DNA from: Pseudomonadota bacterium | GTDB taxonomy: Bacteria > Desulfobacterota > Syntrophorhabdia > Syntrophorhabdales > Syntrophorhabdaceae | Length of the DNA stretch: 64,000 nt | Assembly: GCA_026388255.1 (NCBI GenBank) | Contig: JAPLKC010000018.1 | Location: 1 to 64,000 of the forward strand | Reading direction: 5' to 3' | In this document: positions 8,017 to 15,028 of the stretch, one piece after another | Position numbering within the stretch: position 1 is the first letter of the stretch | Layout of the letters: each line of letters opens with the position of its first letter | Translations under genes and position numbers: made by a program | The notes under the pieces: model-generated | The model's input: the letters and a program-made list of their open reading frames with translations, nothing else | Database searches by the model: none | Told to the model about the DNA's origin: nothing

Positions 8017-9597
8017 ATGGGAGATGTATACACACATATTGGTGAAATATTAGCAAGAAATGCACGTATGTACCCCGATGATGTGGCGCTCATCGAACGG
8101 ACAGCGGTTCCGAAGGCAAGACAGGAGATAACATGGAAACAGTTTGATGACAGGGCAAATCAATTTTCAAATGTCCTTGCAAAGAAGGGCATAAAGAAAG
8201 GCGACAAGGTTGTACATTTTATGATGAACTCTGTTGACTGGCTGGTGGCATATTTCGGTATAGTACGGACAGGTGCATGGGTTGTACCTCTCAATTTCCG
8301 TTTTACTGCCGATGATGTTAAATATTGCAGTGATGTTGCCGAGCCCAAGATGGTTATATTTGATGAAGAGTTTACCGGTAGGATAGATGCGATAAAGGAT
8401 AAACTCCCCACGGTTAAAAATTATATCTGTGCAGGGAAAACCGTTCCTTCTTATGCCGAATCTTTTGCATCGCTTGTTTATGCTTCTCCTTCAAACGCCC
8501 TGGATACCATGATAACCTATGATGACCCATGCGGCCTCTACTTTACCTCCGGTACCACAGGTCAGCCAAAACCGATATTGCTTACCCATAAGAATATGCT
8601 CAGCGCATGTATCACTGAGAATGCGCATCACAGGCAGACAAAAAAGGATTGTTTTATCCTGATCCCGCCTCTTTACCACACAGGGGCAAAGATGCACTGG
8701 TTCGGGAGCTTTATTGTAGGCAGTAAGGCCGTTATTCTGAAGGGCGTAACGCCGGAGTGGGTTCTCGAGGCAGTAAACGAGGAGGGTGGAACCATTGTAT
8801 GGCTGCTTGTACCCTGGGCTCAGGATATCCTTCTAAAGTTTGACAGCGGAGAGCTTAAGCCAACCGATTATAACTTGAGCCAGTGGAGGCTGATGCATAT
8901 AGGCGCCCAGCCTGTACCGCCAGCGCTTATAAAGCACTGGAAAGAATACTTCCCGACAATGGATTATGATACAAACTATGGTTTGAGTGAGTCTACAGGC
9001 CCCGGGTGTGTTCACCTCGGTATGGGGAATGAACATAAGATAGGCGCCATCGGTATACCCGGTTTTAATTGGGAAACAAAGATTGTTGATGAAAACGGCA
9101 ATCTTGTGAAAAGCGGTGAACCCGGAGAACTCTGTGTCCGCGGCGATGGTGTGATGAGAGAATATTACAAAAACCAGGAGGCAACAGCAAAGTCGCTTAT
9201 TGATGGCTGGCTCTTTACCGGCGACATGGCAAGGCAGGACGAAGACGGCTTCATCTGGCTCGTTGACCGCAAGAAGGATATTATCATAACAGGAGGCGAG
9301 AACGTATTCCCTGTTGAGGTTGAAGATTTCCTCCACACAAATCCCAAGGTAAAAGATGTAGCGGCTATCGGACTGCCCGATGACCGTCTCGGTGAGATAA
9401 TTGCCGTTATTATTGACGTGGTGCCGGGCAAAACGTTGACTGAAGATGAGGTAGCAAAATTCTGTGAGGGGTTGCCCAAATACAAAAGACCGAGAAAAAT
9501 CATCTTTGACGAAGTGCCCCGTAATCCTACCGGAAAGATAGAAAAGCCGAAACTGAGGAAAAAATTTAATGGAATGAAAGAAGCATTTAAGATATAA
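8017..9597 (+). CDS. AMP-dependent acyl-CoA synthetase/ligase (2)
   Basis: 526 residues, same superfamily and a clear relative of the divergent neighbour. Motifs: LYFTSGTTGQPKPILLTHKN, YGLSESTGPG, DGWLFTGDMARQDEDGFIW, DRKKDIIITGGENVFPVEVE, and the catalytic lysine in PRNPTGKIEKPKL. The ATG at 8017 has TGTGGAGG ahead; the frame extends back to 7975 without a site. Two ligases back to back suggest activation of related acids, fitting a fatty- or aromatic-acid-degrading anaerobe. Substrate not assignable. Confidence 0.9.
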   Translation: MGDVYTHIGEILARNARMYPDDVALIERTAVPKARQEITWKQFDDRANQFSNVLAKKGIKKGDKVVHFMMNSVDWLVAYFGIVRTGAWVVPLNFRFTADDVKYCSDVAEPKMVIFDEEFTGRIDAIKDKLPTVKNYICAGKTVPSYAESFASLVYASPSNALDTMITYDDPCGLYFTSGTTGQPKPILLTHKNMLSACITENAHHRQTKKDCFILIPPLYHTGAKMHWFGSFIVGSKAVILKGVTPEWVLEAVNEEGGTIVWLLVPWAQDILLKFDSGELKPTDYNLSQWRLMHIGAQPVPPALIKHWKEYFPTMDYDTNYGLSESTGPGCVHLGMGNEHKIGAIGIPGFNWETKIVDENGNLVKSGEPGELCVRGDGVMREYYKNQEATAKSLIDGWLFTGDMARQDEDGFIWLVDRKKDIIITGGENVFPVEVEDFLHTNPKVKDVAAIGLPDDRLGEIIAVIIDVVPGKTLTEDEVAKFCEGLPKYKRPRKIIFDEVPRNPTGKIEKPKLRKKFNGMKEAFKI

Positions 9598-9610
9598 CAT
9601 GTTTAAATAC

Positions 9611-9651
9611 AGGCACAGAGTCAAAGGCATTATGCCCTTTTCTCTGTGCCT
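9611..9651 (+). promoter_or_regulatory. Long hairpin immediately upstream of rnc
   Basis: AGGCACAGAG (9611-9620) pairs perfectly with CTCTGTGCCT (9642-9651); inside, AAAGGCA pairs with TGCCCTTT with one bulge, giving about 17 paired bases. No T-run follows. It may end the ligase transcript, or be a cleavage site through which RNase III controls its own message, as known for E. coli rnc. Confidence 0.45.
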
Positions 9652-9663
9652 CCGGCTTGAATT

Positions 9664-10338
9664 ATGGATCTTACTCCTTTAGAAATAACGATTTGTTATG
9701 TTTTCAAAAACAGAGAGCTGTTAAACCAGGCCATTACACACAGTTCCTGTTTTAACGAAAAAAAGGAAGTAAGACGGTCAGATAACGAAAAGCTCGAATA
9801 CCTTGGTGATGCAGTTTTGAACAGCATTGTCAGTATACTACTGTATAAAAAATTCCGTGACAGAGATGAAGGGTTCTTAAGCAATGCACGCTCAAGTCTC
9901 GTAAAGAGAGAGACTTTAACCGAGATTGCGCGAAGCATAGATCTGAAACAACATATGAATTACGGAAATGGTGAAAACAATGTACCGGAAGAATCCAAAG
10001 TCTTATCAAATATGCTTGAAGCACTTATAGGCGCCATCTATCTGGACGGTGGAATGAGAAAGACAGCGCAGGTTATTAAAAAACTGTTTAACCCGCATTT
10101 CAAGGAAGAAAAACTCACAGAAAAAAGTCCGAAAAATGTGCTCCAGGAATATTCCCAGAAAAAATGGGGTATGCTTCCGAAATACAAATTTTCAAGAAAA
10201 ACAAAGGATGGTTTCACTGTAATTGTATGTATTGGAAAAGAGTTTAAAGCAAAAGGCATGGGTAAGAACAAGAAAGAGGCGGAGCAGTATGCTGCTAAAT
10301 CGCTTCTTAATAGTTTGATTGGCACATATACGCTTTAA
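9664..10338 (+). CDS. rnc: Ribonuclease III
   Basis: 224 residues, the usual length. It cuts double-stranded RNA in rRNA processing and mRNA turnover. The signature NEKLEYLGDAVL (residues 41-52) holds the metal-binding Glu and Asp; the second catalytic Glu is in LSNMLEALIGAIYLDGG (about 115-131). A double-stranded RNA-binding domain follows (NVLQEYSQKKWGMLPKY and GKNKKEAEQYAAKSLL). There is no clear Shine-Dalgarno before ATG 9664, but a long hairpin sits just upstream. era is not next to it, unlike in many proteobacteria. Confidence 0.95.
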   Translation: MDLTPLEITICYVFKNRELLNQAITHSSCFNEKKEVRRSDNEKLEYLGDAVLNSIVSILLYKKFRDRDEGFLSNARSSLVKRETLTEIARSIDLKQHMNYGNGENNVPEESKVLSNMLEALIGAIYLDGGMRKTAQVIKKLFNPHFKEEKLTEKSPKNVLQEYSQKKWGMLPKYKFSRKTKDGFTVIVCIGKEFKAKGMGKNKKEAEQYAAKSLLNSLIGTYTL

Positions 10339-10434
10339 ATTCTCCAGTAACTTTATTTAATTTGTCATTCCGGCGGAAGCCAAAAACCCCATAACAAGCT
10401 GGATTCTTGCCCCCAAGTTTTGTATTCTATATGC

Positions 10435-11442
10435 ATGATTGTGCCTATTTTCCTTCCACACCTTGGCTGCACAGATCGATGCATCTATTGCGACCAGGGG
10501 TGTATTACCGATGTGCACAGTCATGATTTGCCTTCCCAGATTAAAAAATCGCTCGAAAAAATGACAGGGAAGTTTGAAGTAGGTTTATTCGGAGGAAATA
10601 TCTTCAATGTGGAACCCTCAACGCTTAAGATGCTTTTTCAATATTTTGATAACTTTTCAGAGAGGATTTTAAACTTCAAGATCTCCACAAAGCCTACCCC
10701 TCTCAATGACGAGACAATCCGTATACTGAAAGAGAACAGGGTGACTGTCGTTGAACTCGGTATGCCGGTCTTTAACGATATTATGCTTAAAAAACTCAAT
10801 AGGGGGCATACTATTGAGGATTTTTACAGGGCCTTCTATCTTTTGAAAAACGAGGGATTTCATGTTGCCCTTCAGGTTATGGTGGGCTTACCTGACGAAA
10901 CTATGAACGATATAAAGGAAACGACGAGGCAAATTATCCGTTTATCTCCTCATTATATAAGGATTTACCCGCTTGTTGTATTAAAAGATACCCCCCTTCA
11001 CAGGATGCATAAAGAAGGTCTTTTTGTACCCATTCAATTTGAAGAGGCAATTGAACGCGCAACCCATATATATCTTAATGCTTTGAGGCACAGCATAAAG
11101 ACGGTTAAGATGGGGCTTACGGCTAACGAATTGATAAAAGACAGTATAGTTGCAGGCCAATTTCACCCCGCCTTTGGATATATGGTCAAATCGCAGGCAT
11201 TCTATCTTGCAATTAAGACAAATATTGATGTTGCAGCAATAAAAGGTGATGTAACTGTGAAGTTAAACAGCGCAGACATCCCGCACCTTATAGGGCATAA
11301 GCGAGTGAATATTGAAAGGTTTAAAGAACAGGGTATATACGTGACCTGGGAAAAGCAGGATATTGAAAAGGGAAGCTTTATATTGTGCAGCGGCCCAACA
11401 GTAATAAAAGGCATTATCTTTGATGCACTTTCAACATCATAA
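10435..11442 (+). CDS. Elp3/HemN-like radical SAM protein
   Basis: About 335 residues. CTDRCIYCDQ near the N-terminus is the CxxxCxxC motif that binds the SAM-cleaving 4Fe-4S cluster. Further family features are GLFGGNIF, ISTKPTPLNDETIRILKEN, VELGMPVFNDIMLKKLNRGH and VALQVMVGLPDET. This matches Elp3-like radical SAM proteins of bacteria, several of which modify tRNA or remain unassigned. The C-terminal 80 residues are specific to the subgroup. ATG 10435 is chosen because MIVPIFLPHLGC aligns with family starts; TTG 10420 is an alternative. It follows rnc but is probably separately transcribed. Confidence 0.85.
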   Translation: MIVPIFLPHLGCTDRCIYCDQGCITDVHSHDLPSQIKKSLEKMTGKFEVGLFGGNIFNVEPSTLKMLFQYFDNFSERILNFKISTKPTPLNDETIRILKENRVTVVELGMPVFNDIMLKKLNRGHTIEDFYRAFYLLKNEGFHVALQVMVGLPDETMNDIKETTRQIIRLSPHYIRIYPLVVLKDTPLHRMHKEGLFVPIQFEEAIERATHIYLNALRHSIKTVKMGLTANELIKDSIVAGQFHPAFGYMVKSQAFYLAIKTNIDVAAIKGDVTVKLNSADIPHLIGHKRVNIERFKEQGIYVTWEKQDIEKGSFILCSGPTVIKGIIFDALSTS

Positions 11443-11506
11443 ATCATACTAATTTATCTTCAATTTCAAAAAAAATGCATAAAAAACTTACAAAATAGAA
11501 TCTTCT

Positions 11507-11514
11507 GCCGATAA
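11507..11514 (+). promoter_or_regulatory. FliA (sigma-28)-like -10 element
   Basis: GCCGATAA is an exact match to the -10 consensus of flagellar sigma-28 promoters, 38 bases ahead of the ATG at 11553. The expected -35 (TAAAGTTT 11 bases upstream) is not well matched (TTACAAAA), so the site is only suggestive. It gains weight from the FliM-type motifs in the downstream protein. Confidence 0.4.
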
Positions 11515-11552
11515 CATCTTAACGGAGTATTATTTCGACCTTTGGAAGGGTA

Positions 11553-11831
11553 ATGGACAATCAGTTATTACAGAACGACCTTAACGCACTGCTGGGCGGA
11601 CTGTCTGAAAGCACAACAGTAGTTTCTAAAAAAGAAATAAATGGAATAGAAGACCTGTTGTCACAGGACGACCTTAATGCACTGCTGGGCGGAATGCCTG
11701 AAAAAACAATAGCAGTTTCAAATCAAATGACATTTCCCGATATGCCTGCTGAAGACACAAGTGCAGGAGAAGAATCAATGTCCCAGGAAGAAATAGACGA
11801 AATGCTGCGCCAGTTTGATAGAGATATATAA
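11553..11831 (+). CDS. Small protein with three FliM/FliN-type CheY-binding-like motifs
   Basis: 92 residues. Three segments resemble the N-terminal LSQxEIDALLxG peptide with which FliM binds phosphorylated CheY: QNDLNALLGG (residues 7-16), LSQDDLNALLGG (36-47) and MSQEEIDEMLRQF (76-88), separated by flexible Ser/Thr/Asp/Glu-rich linkers. No other domain, no membrane segment, no signal peptide. GGAAGGG precedes the ATG. No flagellar or chemotaxis gene lies nearby. It could act as a free CheY-P sink or scaffold; that is inference. The family is not known to me as a stand-alone protein. Confidence 0.75.
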   Translation: MDNQLLQNDLNALLGGLSESTTVVSKKEINGIEDLLSQDDLNALLGGMPEKTIAVSNQMTFPDMPAEDTSAGEESMSQEEIDEMLRQFDRDI

Positions 11832-11857
11832 ACACCCCTCCCCGTAAGATCATTTTG

Positions 11858-11875
11858 AGACCTTTGCAAAGGTCT
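11858..11875 (+). terminator. Palindrome after the FliM-motif gene
   Basis: AGACCTTTGCAAAGGTCT is a perfect 18-bp palindrome followed by TTAAA, 27 bases after the stop. It probably acts as a weak terminator. Confidence 0.45.
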
Positions 11876-11931
11876 TTAAATGCATATTTCCGATGATTTT
11901 TTAAAAACTATCGCACGATAAAGGTCTTTCG

Positions 11932-12897
11932 TCAAAATTTGTATGAAAGCCCCACAAGAGACATCATGGTATATCTGTCAAAAAATCTTATATTTGATTC
12001 CGTTTGATACCCGTTTATGCCAGCCACTATTGTATACTTCTTCCATCCGAAGGGCTCCGGGAATGTGGCCACAACGCTTGTTCCATATGTGTTTTCATTC
12101 CTTGTCTTTGCAAATATCGGATGGAGTCTGTCAAATTTTGCCGTACTGCCATAAAACCGCGTATTAAGGTCGAAAAATGGAGTTCTCATTGCAAATCCGA
12201 GCCCGCCTCCATAACTGTTGTAGCTGTTGCTGCCGCCGTCAAACTGACCCCTTTCAAATGAAAATTCAGGTATGATACTGAACATTTTATTGAAATCGTA
12301 TTTATAATCGATGATTGCCCTATGGGTAAATCCATCCTGTCTGAGTGTTGAATGGAGACCCCCGATGACATCATTGTCGACATCAGTTCTGGCAATCTTA
12401 TAAGAAAGAGAAAGATTGGTGCCCATTATTTTTGCATAAGTAATCCTGCTGCCGAAATACATGGTATTTGTTGCTGTTCTGTATAACACATAAGGATTTT
12501 GCCAATTTTTTGCCACCAGAGAGTAAAAACCTGAGACATCGATAGCACCACTCTGGAAAACATGCCTTACACCGACGTTGATACTCCCCGGCTCGGCAAT
12601 GGTGTTGAAATATAAGGTGGTAATGCCTTTTTGTCCTTCCTGATAATCCGGGATATACTTTGCATCAAAGTACGGGAGCGCCAAAGAGGACGTGCTTGCG
12701 GCGGCTTTCGAACCAAGACTGTCAATTCTCCTGTTGCCCTTTCCCCAGAGGTTATCCGCCCTTTCCACTGCCATTGCCCAGCCTCCGACAGTTATCTCAT
12801 ATTTGCCGGCCCGGGCATCGGGGATGACAGAGAGAAAAAGAAAGAGCATACAAAAGAAGATGGTGCTTAACTCTCCAAATATATGCTCTTTCGTCAT
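11932..12897 (-). CDS. Outer-membrane beta-barrel protein, unknown family
   Basis: 321 residues. Signal peptide (STIFFCMLFLFLSVIPDARA, cleavage after ARA). The rest alternates short amphipathic strands rich in aromatic residues with Gly/Asn turns (ITVGGWAMAVERADNLWGKG, GSINVGVRHVFQSGAIDVSG, FDLNTRFYGSTAKFD) and ends in the outer-membrane signature GLSYKF with terminal Phe. The size fits a barrel of about 14-16 strands, possibly a porin-like protein. Convergent with the FliM-motif gene. No specific family recognised. Confidence 0.7.
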   Translation of the reverse strand: MTKEHIFGELSTIFFCMLFLFLSVIPDARAGKYEITVGGWAMAVERADNLWGKGNRRIDSLGSKAAASTSSLALPYFDAKYIPDYQEGQKGITTLYFNTIAEPGSINVGVRHVFQSGAIDVSGFYSLVAKNWQNPYVLYRTATNTMYFGSRITYAKIMGTNLSLSYKIARTDVDNDVIGGLHSTLRQDGFTHRAIIDYKYDFNKMFSIIPEFSFERGQFDGGSNSYNSYGGGLGFAMRTPFFDLNTRFYGSTAKFDRLHPIFAKTRNENTYGTSVVATFPEPFGWKKYTIVAGINGYQTESNIRFFDRYTMMSLVGLSYKF

Positions 12898-12927
12898 ATC
12901 ATGACCTGATTGTTGTGATATCGTTTA

Positions 12928-13242
12928 TTAACAACTACATGAACTCCCACAGCTTGAGTTTTTCGAGAGTTCAGATTTGATCATAAAACCTGCACCGGTA
13001 GCAGATTCAATGAATTCAACATTTATGGGTTGTACTTCTTTAAACAATTCCTTTTCGATAATAAATGTTATACCTTTTTCCTTGAAGACCTCATCATTTT
13101 CCTGTGACTCATCCAGAGCCATACCCAATGAGGGCCCTGATCACCCGCCTTCCATCTTCATAATCCGCACTGAAGTCGGGCCTTTATTCCCTTCAAGAAA
13201 CTGCTTTATTATTTCTCCAGCCTTATCCGATACCTCAAACAT
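12928..13242 (-). CDS. HesB/IscA-like selenoprotein (UGA = Sec34)
   Basis: 104 residues if the in-frame TGA at 13143-13141 is read as selenocysteine. Before it: MFEVSDKAGEIIKQFLEG and TSVRIMKMEGG; after it: SGPSLGMALDESQENDE, then ITFIIEKELFKEVQPINVEF and a Cys-rich tail (SCGSSCSC). The residue at the TGA is the position of the conserved iron/cluster-binding Cys of IscA/HesB proteins (GGCSG). HesB-like selenoproteins are a known bacterial Sec family. A stem-loop lies directly after the UGA. GGAGC precedes ATG 13242. A caller that stops at TGA would annotate only 12928-13128. Likely role: iron-sulfur handling. Confidence 0.85.
13114..13143 (-). promoter_or_regulatory. Putative bacterial SECIS element
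   Basis: On the minus strand, right after UGA and one base, CAGGGCC (13139-13133) pairs with GGCTCTG (13120-13114), seven pairs with one G-U, closing a 12-base loop containing GGG. Position and size suit a bacterial SECIS, which binds SelB within the coding region. Confidence 0.55.
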
Positions 13243-13397
13243 AACTTGCTCCTTTTCTTGAATTTGCTATTGCTTCTTGAGCAATAAACTTATCGATATA
13301 GCATAAGCATTTATATGATTTTTATCAAGCCATATCTTCCTTCCTGCGGACATCAAAACATGATAGACTATCGAGAAAACATTTAAGGCAACGCATT

Positions 13398-14465
13398 ATG
13401 AAAAGGACAGTTACTACTCTGCCATTACATTATGGAAAGGCGCCTGCATGGCTTTTTCAGAAGATGAAAAGGCTCTCTGCCGCGCTTATCGAAGTCATAG
13501 TTCTGGAGTTCGGGACAAAAGAGCTCCTTGTCCGTCTTGCCGATCCTGTATGGTTTCAGGCCCTGGGATGTGCCGTTGGCTTTGACTGGCACAGCAGCGG
13601 TGTTACTACAACAGTCTGCGGGGCATTAAAAGAAGGTCTTGCATCTATAGGTGATGAGATACCGATAGCAATATGCGGCGGCAAGGCAAAAAGGGCAATC
13701 CAAACCCCCGGAGATATTGAAGCCTATGGAGAAAAGTGGGGTGTTGACGTTACGGATCATATTGCCATGAGCCGCCTATGCGCAAAAGTTGACAATACTG
13801 CCGTCCAGGATGGTTATAATCTTTACCATCATACTTTTATATTCACAAAAGATGGTGATTGGGCAATCATTCAGCAGGGCATGACCGAAAATCTCAAAAA
13901 CGCAAGACGTTATCAATGGCTCTCAAGGGAAAGTCTTGATATAACAAATGAACCTCACACCGGTATTACCTGCAACGAGAGGGGGAACGTATTGAACCTT
14001 GTAGCTGGTGAGAGTGAAGGGACACGAAAATCAACAGTTGATTTTGTCAAAGAAAATCCTGATGAAATGATCAAGACATGGAAAGAGATTGCTTTGGCTA
14101 TGCCAAAAAGACATTACATATCACCTGCTGACATAAATCAAACACGCCTTTTCAAGATGTTCAGAACAATTCATGAATCACACCCTGAAACATTCAAAGA
14201 CCTTATAGGGATTCATGGCGTCGGCCCGAGAACCGTATCGGCTCTTTCTTTAATATCCGAGCTTGTGTATGAAAAGCCTCCGAGCTTTAAAGATCCTGCA
14301 CGGTTCAGTTTTGCCCACGGTGGCAAAGACGGTTACCCATTTCCTGTTGACAAAAATACCTATGAAAATTCCATAGAATTCCTGAAAATTTGTATTGAAA
14401 AGGCAAAGGTAGGGGATAGGGACAAGATCGATGCATTCAGAAAGCTTTCCGCATTATCAGGTTAA
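13398..14465 (+). CDS. DUF763-family protein
   Basis: 355 residues, the usual length of this family, common in archaea and anaerobes. Recognisable are the start RTVTTLPLHYGKAPAWLFQK, GFDWHSSGVTTTVCGALKEG, GGKAKRAIQTPG, FTKDGDWAIIQQGM, and GIHGVGPRTVSALSLISELV, a helix-hairpin-helix-like motif (GxGPxT) hinting at nucleic-acid binding. Molecular function is not established. It is followed 19 bases later by yjbQ-like and probably co-transcribed with it. Confidence 0.85.
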   Translation: MKRTVTTLPLHYGKAPAWLFQKMKRLSAALIEVIVLEFGTKELLVRLADPVWFQALGCAVGFDWHSSGVTTTVCGALKEGLASIGDEIPIAICGGKAKRAIQTPGDIEAYGEKWGVDVTDHIAMSRLCAKVDNTAVQDGYNLYHHTFIFTKDGDWAIIQQGMTENLKNARRYQWLSRESLDITNEPHTGITCNERGNVLNLVAGESEGTRKSTVDFVKENPDEMIKTWKEIALAMPKRHYISPADINQTRLFKMFRTIHESHPETFKDLIGIHGVGPRTVSALSLISELVYEKPPSFKDPARFSFAHGGKDGYPFPVDKNTYENSIEFLKICIEKAKVGDRDKIDAFRKLSALSG

Positions 14466-14484
14466 TTAAAAAGGAGGATAGATT

Positions 14485-14901
14485 ATGGTACATACCGAAC
14501 AATTTCAATTAAAAACAAAGGGGTTCGGGGATACGATAGATATTACCGGTAAAACCATAACGATAACCGGCAATTCAAAGGTTAAGAACGGTCTTGTGAC
14601 TGTTTTTTGCCCCGGTTCCACAGGCACAATTACCACAATAGAATATGAGTCAGGTGTTATAGGGGATCTGCAAAAGGCGCTGGAAAAGATTGCTCCTTCA
14701 AACACGGATTACGAACATAACCTGCGCTGGGGTGACGGGAACGGATTTTCCCATGTCCGGGCTGCTTTGATGAAGCCCTCCCTTTCGATCCCTCTGGTAA
14801 ACGGAGAACTTGCTCTCGGCACATGGCAGCAAATAGTCTTTATAGATTTTGATAACAGGGGAAGAAACAGAACTGTCATTGTTCAGGCAATCGGGGAATA
14901 A
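14485..14901 (+). CDS. YjbQ/UPF0047-family protein (secondary thiamine-phosphate synthase type)
   Basis: 138 residues, full length. Conserved blocks: TKGFGDTIDIT near the N-terminus, VFCPGSTGTITTIEYESG, the metal-site region YEHNLRWGDGNGFSHVRAAL, GELALGTWQQIVFIDFDNRG. Family members have weak thiamine-phosphate synthase activity but the main role is unclear. The usual first His of the pattern (H in the STGTI..HE-like stretch) is replaced here. AAGGAGG lies before the ATG. Confidence 0.85.
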   Translation: MVHTEQFQLKTKGFGDTIDITGKTITITGNSKVKNGLVTVFCPGSTGTITTIEYESGVIGDLQKALEKIAPSNTDYEHNLRWGDGNGFSHVRAALMKPSLSIPLVNGELALGTWQQIVFIDFDNRGRNRTVIVQAIGE

Positions 14902-15028
14902 TCGCACGTACATCAACGCCCTGCTTATAATTCCGGTGAAATATTTATTGACATATCTGTGAGTATTTTTTTTACTATCTTTTATTGCATAACGGCCTTT
15001 ATAAAACGGCACAGCAGGAGGTTACATA

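Noticed and set aside
8833-9630. 265-codon open frame antisense to acyl-CoA ligase 2
   Set aside because: Shadow of a well-supported gene; no family features, composition follows the opposite strand.
10360-10412. REP-like TCATTCCGGCGGAAGCC stretch after rnc
   Set aside because: Single degenerate copy without a proper partner arm; not enough to call a repeat element.
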